A DNA stretch of 64,000 nucleotides from CAZDGV01 sp964505195 (GTDB lineage: Bacteria > Bacteroidota > Bacteroidia > Chitinophagales > Chitinophagaceae). Shown in pieces: positions 52,939-60,325 of the stretch. The stretch lies in contig CAZDGV010000001.1 in the NCBI GenBank assembly GCA_964505195.1, positions 182,200 to 246,199 of the forward strand, in the 5' to 3' direction. How positions within the stretch are numbered: position 1 is the stretch's first letter; every line of letters starts with the position of its first letter. The notes beneath the pieces were generated by a model, which had not been told where the DNA came from, searched no databases, and saw only the letters and a list, made by a program, of their open reading frames with translations. The translations under genes were made by a program, and so were the position numbers.

Positions 52939-53108
52939 AAGCTTTTTAACAATTCTTTAGCCAATTATTAATGACATGTTCACATTTGGAAATGCTGCAC
53001 AGCAATGAAAAAAATTGGAGCTTCCGAGGAAGAGGGCGAAAATGTGCGTTTTAAAACCCAAAACTTGTATCTGCTTAATATTGCGATAGTTACAAAGGCG
53101 TTCTCAAC

Positions 53109-53137
53109 AAAAAAAGGAGCGCATTTGGCCCCTTTTT
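53109..53137 (-). terminator. Intrinsic terminator of the zinc metallopeptidase gene
   Basis: A 10-bp stem with one G-T pair (AAAAAGGAGC at 53111-53120 with GCCCCTTTTT at 53128-53137) and a seven-base loop is followed by extra T on the minus strand. It lies about 75 bases past the peptidase stop; on the plus strand it also ends in T5. Confidence 0.6.
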
Positions 53138-53211
53138 GTAAAAAAATAAATATTAAACTAATTTATAATACGACTTATAAAAGCATATTTGTTGACCGGT
53201 TTTAAAAAAAA

Positions 53212-53910
53212 CTATTCCCGGTCCCGACTACCCATAAATATTAGTATGTACTGAACAAGGGTAACTATAGATGCAATGGCTGCTACTACGTAGGTCATGG
53301 CTGCCCATTTGAGGGCATCCTTCGCACCGGGGTATTCTGCACCATTTGTAACATTGGTATGGTTCAGCCAAGCTAACGCCCTGTTGCTGGCATCAAACTC
53401 TACCGGAAGCGTAATCAATGAAAACAAGGTGGTAGTGGCAAACAGCAGAATGCCAATCAACAGTACTGTGGGGTTTCCGCCGCCAAAACCTAGCAAACCG
53501 ATCCCGATCATTATAATCCATTGGGAAAGGGTGGTACTTACCTGCACCACCGGCACCAGCCGGGAGCGCATCATGAGCCAGCGATAGGCCGTAGCATGCT
53601 GAATGGCATGTCCGCACTCGTGAGCAGCCACCGCTGCTGCGGCAACATGGGTGCCATTATAGACGTCTGGACTCAAATTGACGGTTTTGTTGAGGGGATT
53701 GTAATGATCGCTCAAAAAACCTTCCGCAGAAGTGACCTGCACATCGAAAATGCCGTTTTCTCGGAGCATTTTCTCGGCCACCTGGCGGCCATTTAGTCCA
53801 CTGGATAGGTACTGGCGACTGTAGCGAGCAAAACGACTTTTTAACTGCATCTGTACCAAAAAACCGATGCCCATAAAAATCAACGAAACGAACAAAATTC
53901 CGGGTGTCAT
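53212..53910 (-). CDS. YugP-family membrane zinc metallopeptidase
   Basis: This 232-residue putative membrane protease of the YugP/neutral zinc metallopeptidase type has the zinc motif HECGHAIQH at about residue 99 and N- and C-terminal transmembrane helices (ILFVSLIFMGIGFLVQMQL; TYVVAAIASIVTLVQYILIFMG). There is a central pair, QWIIMIGIGLLGFG and VLLIGILLFATTTLF. Downstream VEFDASNRALAWL matches the third-ligand region of the family. Function is uncharacterised. It is transcribed alone toward susC. Confidence 0.87.
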   Translation of the reverse strand: MTPGILFVSLIFMGIGFLVQMQLKSRFARYSRQYLSSGLNGRQVAEKMLRENGIFDVQVTSAEGFLSDHYNPLNKTVNLSPDVYNGTHVAAAAVAAHECGHAIQHATAYRWLMMRSRLVPVVQVSTTLSQWIIMIGIGLLGFGGGNPTVLLIGILLFATTTLFSLITLPVEFDASNRALAWLNHTNVTNGAEYPGAKDALKWAAMTYVVAAIASIVTLVQYILIFMGSRDRE

Positions 53911-54183
53911 ATGCGTGATAAATGATTTACTGTTACAAGATTACTTCGCAAATTTGTATCCAAATCGTTAAAAGTTAATTTTCGGAAAAATTTGACCAAA
54001 ACCCTTGCCGATTTGTCAGCCTGCCGCCCAAGTTAAAACGAAAAAAGATCTGAAAATGAGCTCACTTAATGCCTGTAATAAATTGTTTTTCAATGAATTA
54101 CATGCAAACTGACAAATACTTCCTTTTCCCCCTCCCAAAGCTGTGGCTGCAGCTAACATGGTGGGTAAGTGACCAAAATTAAT

Positions 54184-54213
54184 TTTGAAATCTGACGGCA
54201 ATTTGTAATTTAG
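54184..54213 (+). promoter_or_regulatory. Promoter of a very short transcription unit
   Basis: TTTG (54184-54187), an 18-base spacer and TAATTTAG (54206-54213) fit the -33/-7 pattern with one mismatch in the last two bases of the -7 box. Transcription would begin near 54219, about 23 bases before a strong terminator. Confidence 0.55.
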
Positions 54214-54241
54214 CAACAGAATTTAATGGGTTAGTAAGTAC

Positions 54242-54281
54242 AAAGGGTTGGAAATATTTCCAGCCCTTTTACTTTTTTATC
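54242..54281 (+). terminator. Strong intrinsic terminator close behind a promoter
   Basis: A 13-bp stem with one T-G pair (54242-54254 with 54257-54269; arms AAAGGGTTGGAAA and TTTCCAGCCCTTT) closes a two-base gap, probably opening to a four-base loop. It is followed by TACTTTTTT. No gene on the plus strand ends before it. Confidence 0.85.
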
Positions 54282-54619
54282 AAGTTCGTTTTTTTCATTC
54301 ATTCAACCCGCTTTTCAGCTATTTTTTTATCATTCCTTCCGAAGATTTTCTTGCCCATTTTCTTGTCACACACAGCAAAAAATGTTTGGATATACATTCG
54401 CTTCAACTCTACCGTTTCCGGATTAGGTATTGTGCATTAAAAAAGTATGATCCAATAAAATTTTGCCAGCGATTGTATCATCTATAAAATGAGCTTTCCG
54501 TTTTTTTGAAAACCGAAATACGATTACCGGTTAAACCTGAAGCGATATTTTGAAGATGAAGAACTGAATCACATACTGCATCCCTTTCAAAAAACTTTAG
54601 AACAACTTACCTTCACGCT

Positions 54620-55996
54620 ATGTCGAAAGTAAAAACCGGTTTTTTTTGTCAGCACTGCGGTTACGAATCTGCGAAATGGTTGGGACGTTGCCCTAGTTGC
54701 AATGAGTGGAACAGCTTTGTGGAAGAAATCATTGAGAAAGAAAAAAAATCGGGCAAGCAGCAAGACTGGAAAAATTATCATGACGATGCGCGCAGCATGA
54801 AAACGATTGCGCTGAGTGATGTGAACGCAACCGAAGAAAAAAGACTGGTAACAGAAGACACAGAACTCAATCGTGTATTAGGCGGCGGCATCGTGCCTGG
54901 AAGTATTGTACTGATTGCAGGTGAGCCGGGTATTGGCAAGTCGACTTTATTTCTGCAACTGGGCCTGCAGCTGAAAAACATTACTACGCTTTATATCAGC
55001 GGCGAAGAGAGTGAACAACAAATTAAAATGCGGGCAAACAGACTGCAAGCAGATCATCCGCATTTTTATCTGCTCACTGAAACATCTACCACACAAATTT
55101 TTCAGGAAATTAAAAAACTCAAACCGCAACTGGTAATCATCGATTCCATTCAAACACTGCAAACTCCATTCATCGAATCTTCTCCCGGCAGCGTTTCGCA
55201 AATTCGCGAATGCACCGCCGAACTGCAGCGTTTTGCAAAAGATACCAACACGCCTGTTTTTGTTATTGGTCATATTACCAAAGACGGATCCATCGCCGGA
55301 CCGAAAATTTTGGAACACATGGTGGATACCGTATTGCAATTTGAAGGCGATCGTCATTATGCCTACCGCATTTTACGCACCCTCAAAAATCGTTTTGGGG
55401 CAACCTCAGAATTGGGCATCTATGAAATGAATGATGTGGGCATGCGCAGCGTAGTGAATCCCAGCGAAATGCTGATCGCCCAAAAAGAAGAAACCCTGAG
55501 TGGCATCGCAATAGCTGCCACCATAGAAGGAATGCGCCCGCTGTTGATTGAAGTGCAGGCGCTGGTAACACAGAGTGTTTATGGCACACCGCAACGTACG
55601 GTAAGCGGCTTCGACCTAAGGCGCTTACAGCTGCTGCTCGCCGTACTGGAAAAACGCGGAGGATTTCAGTTTGGCATAAAAGATGTATTTCTCAACATTG
55701 CAGGCGGACTAAAAATTGAAGATCCCTCCACCGATCTTGCCGTGCTTTGTGCTTTGCTTTCAAGCTATGAGGATGTTCCGCTTTCATCGGGCATCTGCTT
55801 TGCGGGCGAAGTAGGACTGAGCGGCGAAATCCGCGCCGTTAACCGCATTGAACAGCGTATTGCAGAAGCAGAAAAACTCGGCTTCGAAAAAATCCTCATC
55901 AGCAAATACAACCAAAAAGGAATCAGCAAACAAAAATTCAATATTGAAGTGGTGATGATGAGCAAAGTGGAAGAAGTGTACAGCTATCTATTTTAA
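54620..55996 (+). CDS. radA: DNA repair protein RadA (Sms)
   Basis: RadA is a RecA-related, hexameric branch-migration helicase used in recombination and repair. The N-terminal zinc finger is C10-x2-C13...C24-x2-C27. The P-loop is GEPGIGKST at about residue 103, and KNRFG, specific to RadA, is at about 258. A C-terminal Lon-like domain follows (LLIEVQALVTQS, GGLKIEDPSTDLAVLCALLSS, GEVGLSGEIRAV), without the protease dyad. The 458-residue length is normal. It starts a plus-strand series with comF, gpx and holB; gaps of 68 to 90 bases mean co-transcription is uncertain. Confidence 0.95.
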   Translation: MSKVKTGFFCQHCGYESAKWLGRCPSCNEWNSFVEEIIEKEKKSGKQQDWKNYHDDARSMKTIALSDVNATEEKRLVTEDTELNRVLGGGIVPGSIVLIAGEPGIGKSTLFLQLGLQLKNITTLYISGEESEQQIKMRANRLQADHPHFYLLTETSTTQIFQEIKKLKPQLVIIDSIQTLQTPFIESSPGSVSQIRECTAELQRFAKDTNTPVFVIGHITKDGSIAGPKILEHMVDTVLQFEGDRHYAYRILRTLKNRFGATSELGIYEMNDVGMRSVVNPSEMLIAQKEETLSGIAIAATIEGMRPLLIEVQALVTQSVYGTPQRTVSGFDLRRLQLLLAVLEKRGGFQFGIKDVFLNIAGGLKIEDPSTDLAVLCALLSSYEDVPLSSGICFAGEVGLSGEIRAVNRIEQRIAEAEKLGFEKILISKYNQKGISKQKFNIEVVMMSKVEEVYSYLF

Positions 55997-56064
55997 ACCG
56001 CCCACTTGATTTGAATTGTGGCTTTGGGTGTTTTTCTTTGTATAACCGATCAACACCCTAACCT

Positions 56065-56769
56065 ATGCGAAGTATCCGTGCATGGACCGATGCACTCGCA
56101 CACCTTTTCTTCCCACACAATTGTGCCGCCTGCGGCACGGAGTTATCACATCGCAATCTTTGCATTTGTACCCGCTGCCAATTGCAGCTTCCCGAAACCG
56201 GTTTTGCTGCATTGGCAGACAATGCAGTTGAAAAAGCGTTTTACGGCAGACTGCCACTGATGGCTGCAGGGAGCGCCTTTTACTTTCATAAAAATGCCAA
56301 ACTGCAAAGGCTCATCCACCTCTTCAAATACAGCGGCAGAAGCGATGTGGGTTTACAGCTGGGGCGGCTGATGGGAATGCAGCTTGCAGAAGCTGCGCGC
56401 TTTAGCCACATCGATACGCTCATACCGCTTCCACTTTATCCTGACAAAGAAAGAAAACGAGGTTATAATCAGGCTTCCATCCTTTGTAAAGGAATGACTG
56501 AAATATTAAAACTTAGCGTACATGAAAATGCCATCATCAGAAAGCGACCCACCGAAACCCAAACTAAAAAAGGCCGCAGCGAACGCTGGCAAAACGTGCA
56601 GCAAAGTTTTGAAGTACAGGACCATGTTTACTTGGAAAATAAAAATATTCTGCTGGTAGATGATGTAATGACAACGGGTGCTACTCTGGATGCATGCGGA
56701 CAAGCACTGAGAAGCGTTGCTGGTATTGGCATTTCCGTTTTTACATTGGCCTATGCAAGCGATATTTAG
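56065..56769 (+). CDS. ComF-family phosphoribosyltransferase-like protein
   Basis: ComF proteins support DNA uptake and interact with the transformation helicase or PriA in other bacteria. The N-terminal zinc-finger-like part has C20-x2-C23 and C33-x-C35-x2-C38 (HNCAACGTE...LCICTRCQL). The phosphoribosyltransferase part shows DTLIPLPLYPDKERKRGYNQA and the PRPP loop ILLVDDVMTTGATLDAC. Length (234 residues) is normal. It lies between radA and a peroxidase gene; a link of ComF and RadA to transformation is possible, but no other competence genes are present here. Confidence 0.9.
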   Translation: MRSIRAWTDALAHLFFPHNCAACGTELSHRNLCICTRCQLQLPETGFAALADNAVEKAFYGRLPLMAAGSAFYFHKNAKLQRLIHLFKYSGRSDVGLQLGRLMGMQLAEAARFSHIDTLIPLPLYPDKERKRGYNQASILCKGMTEILKLSVHENAIIRKRPTETQTKKGRSERWQNVQQSFEVQDHVYLENKNILLVDDVMTTGATLDACGQALRSVAGIGISVFTLAYASDI

Positions 56770-56845
56770 AATACATATGCTTTCTTTATGCTTTTGAAAC
56801 GCAACCTTTGATGATTAATTTTGTTGTATCTACAAATTCGGTTTT

Positions 56846-57391
56846 ATGAGTCAATTTTTGTTTACGACCGTTTTACTCGGTCTCTTTGGATTAGGGAATT
56901 TTTCGCATCCTGCAGCGCAACAAAAAAGCATTTACGATTTTAAGGTTGCAGCCATTGATGGAAGCGTGATCAATTTTGCCGAATTCAAAGGCAAGCACAT
57001 CTTAATTGTAAACACTGCTTCCAAATGTGGATATACTCCTCAGTACAAAGATTTGGAAGCACTGTACCGACAATACAAAGGCAAGCTGGTAGTGATAGGA
57101 TTTCCTGCCAACAATTTCGGCGGACAAGAGCCGGGTAGCAACGAAGAAATACAAGTTTTCTGTTCAGAAAAATACGATGTGAGCTTTCCTATGGCGGCTA
57201 AAGTAAGCGTGAAGGGAGATGATATGCATCCTCTTTTTCGCTGGCTTACCAGCAAGTCGGAAAATGGTGTGCTGGATGCAGAAATACGCTGGAACTTCGG
57301 AAAATTTTTGCTGGATGAAAAAGGAAAGCTGGTAGAATATTTCCCGAGCCGCGTGAATCCGCTCAGCGCAGAAATTACCGCGAAACTTTGA
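56846..57391 (+). CDS. Glutathione peroxidase family protein (Cys-type, thioredoxin-dependent likely)
   Basis: This 181-residue GPx-fold protein has an N-terminal signal or anchor segment (MSQFLFTTVLLGLFGLGNFSHPAA). The peroxidatic site is NTASKCGYTPQY with Cys in place of selenocysteine. The remaining tetrad residues lie in FPANNFGGQEPGSNEEIQVFC, which includes the resolving Cys position, and RWNFGKFLLDEKG with the conserved Trp and Asn. Bacterial Cys-GPx enzymes generally use thioredoxin. The signal suggests the cell envelope. Confidence 0.92.
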   Translation: MSQFLFTTVLLGLFGLGNFSHPAAQQKSIYDFKVAAIDGSVINFAEFKGKHILIVNTASKCGYTPQYKDLEALYRQYKGKLVVIGFPANNFGGQEPGSNEEIQVFCSEKYDVSFPMAAKVSVKGDDMHPLFRWLTSKSENGVLDAEIRWNFGKFLLDEKGKLVEYFPSRVNPLSAEITAKL

Positions 57392-57482
57392 GTTGTCTAG
57401 GCGCAAAGTAAAGCCCTGCAAAGGTTTCATTGAATTTATTTCCATCATTAAGTTGTAGTCCGCCCATCCGTATCTTCGCTTT

Positions 57483-58700
57483 ATGCATTGGAACGATGTA
57501 ATCGGACAAGTGGATACGCGCCGGCAATTGATTCAGCTGGTTCAGCAAAACCGGCTCAGCCATGCCATGCTCTTACTAGGTAATGAAGGCAGTGGTGTAT
57601 TACCGCTTTCCATCGCCTTTGCACAATATTTGGTTGCATTGCCTTCCACAACAAACGCTGCGCAAACGCCTGATCTTTTTGGTAACCCGGAATCAAAACC
57701 TGCTTCGCAGGAAGGTATTCCAGCTCCGGAAGCAATCTTCAACACAGCAGCTTATCAGCGTGCGGTGCAACTCTTGCATCCCGATCTGCACTTCTCCTAC
57801 CCGGTGATCCCCCGCAAAACCGGAGATAAACCCATCAGTACCGATTATGCTTCGGAATGGCGCAGTTTTATTCAAGAGCAACCCTATGGCAATGTGTACG
57901 ATTGGCTGCAGTTTATTGGCGCCGAAAACAAACAGGGCAATATTACTGCTGCTGAATGTGCCGACATCCAGCGCAAGCTCAGTTTAAAAACTTTTGAAAG
58001 CGACTACAAAGTATTGGTGATGTGGATGCCTGAATACCTGGGCAATGAAGGGAACAAACTGCTAAAGCTCATTGAAGAGCCACCGGCCAATACCATTTTT
58101 ATACTGGCAGCGGAAAATGAAAGTCAAATACTGCCTACCATCTTATCGCGCTGCCAAACCATTCGTGTGCCACCGCTTGCTACCTCCTATATTGAAGAAG
58201 CCCTCATACACCATGCCGCTGCGGAACCAACACAAGCCAGACAAATTGCTGCGGTAAGCGAGGGTAATTACCGGGAGGCGCTGAAGCTTTTGCAGCATAC
58301 AGAGGAAGACTGGCAGCAACTTTTAAGGGAATGGCTGAATGCCCTGATGAAATTCGGACCGGCAGCACAGGTTGCCTGGGTTGACAAAATCAGTCAGCTG
58401 GGAAGAGAAAGGCAAAAACAGTTTATCCGCTATTTCAGCCACTTACTGGAACAAGCCACGCGCCTGCGGGTATTTGAAGCCATACCGCAACACCAGCCGG
58501 TGATGCCTGAAAAGGAGCGTGATTTTGCTATTCGCCTCAACCATATTACCGGACTAGCAGAACAAAAAGCCATCATGGAAGAGCTCGACAAAACCAGCTA
58601 TGCCATAGAAAGAAATGCCAACGCCAAGATTCAGTTCCTGGCACTCAGCATCAAACTCTACCACCTGATTGCCGATAAATCACTAATTTTGACCACCTGA
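57483..58700 (+). CDS. holB: DNA polymerase III delta prime subunit
   Basis: This clamp-loader subunit has an AAA+-like fold without a functional P-loop: the start MHWNDVIGQVDTRRQLIQLVQQNRLSHAMLLLGNEGSGVLPL shows GNEGSG where an ATPase has GxxGxGK. Sensor-type segments include LKLIEEPPANTIFILAAENESQILPTILSRCQTIRV, which is the hallmark of delta prime/tau (EEP and SRC). An insertion around residues 50-75 (TNAAQTPDLFGNPESKP) is non-conserved. The C-terminal collar helices complete 405 residues. A TATCTTCG box lies just before the ATG. Confidence 0.9.
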   Translation: MHWNDVIGQVDTRRQLIQLVQQNRLSHAMLLLGNEGSGVLPLSIAFAQYLVALPSTTNAAQTPDLFGNPESKPASQEGIPAPEAIFNTAAYQRAVQLLHPDLHFSYPVIPRKTGDKPISTDYASEWRSFIQEQPYGNVYDWLQFIGAENKQGNITAAECADIQRKLSLKTFESDYKVLVMWMPEYLGNEGNKLLKLIEEPPANTIFILAAENESQILPTILSRCQTIRVPPLATSYIEEALIHHAAAEPTQARQIAAVSEGNYREALKLLQHTEEDWQQLLREWLNALMKFGPAAQVAWVDKISQLGRERQKQFIRYFSHLLEQATRLRVFEAIPQHQPVMPEKERDFAIRLNHITGLAEQKAIMEELDKTSYAIERNANAKIQFLALSIKLYHLIADKSLILTT

Positions 58701-58952
58701 CGGTGATGACATTCCATAAAAAATGTTTTTTCCGTTGGCATGTGCGAAAGAACAGAGGCAAAGAAGGTCATTTGAAAAAGGAAGTTTCCAATGTATACTG
58801 CAACATATTTTATCGTTTCTACCTTGAAACTGCTGCGCAACGAAGCGTATGCACCCATATGTGACGCAAGTTTGGCTTCTTTATAATTCAATAAACCCTC
58901 TCTCCCTCCCTAGCACTGATTGTTCACCAATATCAGAAAACCTTTTTGTATC

Positions 58953-60245
58953 ATGGGTTGTAGCAGTTGCGGAACGGGAAAGCCCAATGGTTGTAAAAGC
59001 AATGGCGGATGCAGCAGTGGTGGCTGTAACCGACTGAATGTATTTGATTGGCTCGCCAACCTGCCTTTCAGTGATCCTGAGAGCAGCTGTCGGGTGGTGG
59101 AATTAAGCTTCAACAACGGCAGTCGGAAAGAATTCTATCGCAACAATACTTTACAAACTTTTATTAAAGGCGATATGGTGGCAGTTGAAGCTGGCGGTGG
59201 CTTTGACGTGGGCATGATCAACCTTACGGGCGAATTGGTAAGGCTGCAAATGAAAAAGAGGGGCGAAAAAGAAGACAACCCCGAAATGAAGAAAATTCTC
59301 CGCCGCGCCACCGATTTGGATCTTCAAAAATGGAACGAAAGCAAAGGGCGTGAAAAAGAAGCACTGGTGCGTGCGCGTGCCATTGCGCGTCAGCTGAATT
59401 TAAATATGAAAATCATTGAAGTGGAAATACAGGCCGATGCCCGCAAAGCCACTTTCTATTATACCGCAGAAGACAGGGTTGATTTTCGCGAGCTGATCAA
59501 ACGCTATGCTACAGAGTTCAAAGCGAAAGTAGAGATGAAACAAATCGGCATACGCCAGGAGGCTTCTAAAATTGGAGGCATCGGCAGCTGCGGTCGTGAA
59601 CTTTGCTGCAGCACCTGGCTTACCGATTTCAAAAGCGTTACCACCACCATCGCGCGCTATCAAAATCTCAGCATCAATCAGGCAAAACTCAGCGGTCAGT
59701 GCGGGCGACTAAAATGCTGCCTGAACTACGAACTCGATACTTACTTGGATGCCTTGCAACAGTTTCCTGATCGTGCCGATGTACTGCGCACACAAAAAGG
59801 AAATGCGCACCTGGTGAAAAAAGATATTTTCAAAAACCTTATGTGGTACACGCTGCCCGACAGCAATCAGCAATACCCCGTAACCATTGAGCGCGTGCGT
59901 GAAATTCTTTCTTTGAATGCGCGTGGCCAGCAGCCTGAGGAACTAGGTGCTGTTGAACTCAGTAATTCCAAGGGCGCTGAAAAAGAAATGGCACATGTGG
60001 AACTGGTAGGACAAATCAGTTTGCGTAGCCTTGAACGGAATAGCCGTCGCCGCAGAGACCGCGAAAGATCTCAGCAACAAGGCAGAGCTCCGCAGGCAAA
60101 ATCACCACAAGCGCAATCATCCAAAGGACCACAACAAAAGGGGCCTAATCCCCAACAACGACCGCAACAGCAGCGCCCCGATCAGCGAGGTAACAGACCG
60201 CCGCGCCGTCCCGATCAGCGCCCGCCGAAAAAAGATCAACCGTAA
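58953..60245 (+). CDS. ricT: RicT/PSP1-domain protein (YaaT-like)
   Basis: RicT is part of the Ric (YaaT-YlbF-YmcA) complex that modulates RNase Y-type mRNA cleavage in Firmicutes; the Bacteroidota role is less clear. The start at 58953 gives MGCSSCGTGKPNGCKSNGGCSSGGC, a six-cysteine N-terminus; 11 upstream codons without ATG are ignored. The PSP1 core spans about residues 45-290 and contains GGIGSCGRELCCSTWL and SGQCGRLKCCLNYEL, the conserved Cys pairs that hold an iron-sulfur cluster in the Ric complex. The last 70 residues are a basic disordered tail of R, Q, P, K and N. The length exceeds the YaaT of Bacillus because of both ends. Confidence 0.88.
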   Translation: MGCSSCGTGKPNGCKSNGGCSSGGCNRLNVFDWLANLPFSDPESSCRVVELSFNNGSRKEFYRNNTLQTFIKGDMVAVEAGGGFDVGMINLTGELVRLQMKKRGEKEDNPEMKKILRRATDLDLQKWNESKGREKEALVRARAIARQLNLNMKIIEVEIQADARKATFYYTAEDRVDFRELIKRYATEFKAKVEMKQIGIRQEASKIGGIGSCGRELCCSTWLTDFKSVTTTIARYQNLSINQAKLSGQCGRLKCCLNYELDTYLDALQQFPDRADVLRTQKGNAHLVKKDIFKNLMWYTLPDSNQQYPVTIERVREILSLNARGQQPEELGAVELSNSKGAEKEMAHVELVGQISLRSLERNSRRRRDRERSQQQGRAPQAKSPQAQSSKGPQQKGPNPQQRPQQQRPDQRGNRPPRRPDQRPPKKDQP

Positions 60246-60325
60246 TTTTAATTGCGCAAATCAGTTCTCCTTTCTGCTCATTGAAAATGAGGAGCGATAC
60301 ATAGCTGTTTAACCGCTACTCATTT

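Larger units (their letters stand above)
53911..54619. other. 709-base intergenic region between the metallopeptidase gene and radA
   Basis: The only clear signals are a promoter (54184-54213) and a terminator (54242-54281) on the plus strand, separately listed. Several short open frames exist on both strands, but none has a recognisable product or a plausible start context. From 54290 to 54619 I see AT-rich sequence leading to radA and nothing else that can be supported. Confidence 0.55.

Noticed and set aside
53005..53205. A 66-codon open frame between susC and the metallopeptidase
   Set aside because: It is lysine- and low-complexity-rich, runs through a terminator, and has no recognisable homology or start context.
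54248..54487. A 79-codon open frame after the small terminator before radA
   Set aside because: It starts within the terminator stem and encodes phenylalanine-rich sequence expected from AT-rich DNA.
60276..60292. A CTCATT/AATGAG hairpin between ricT and the GH3 fusion
   Set aside because: The stem is short and has no T tract on either strand, so it was not called as a terminator.
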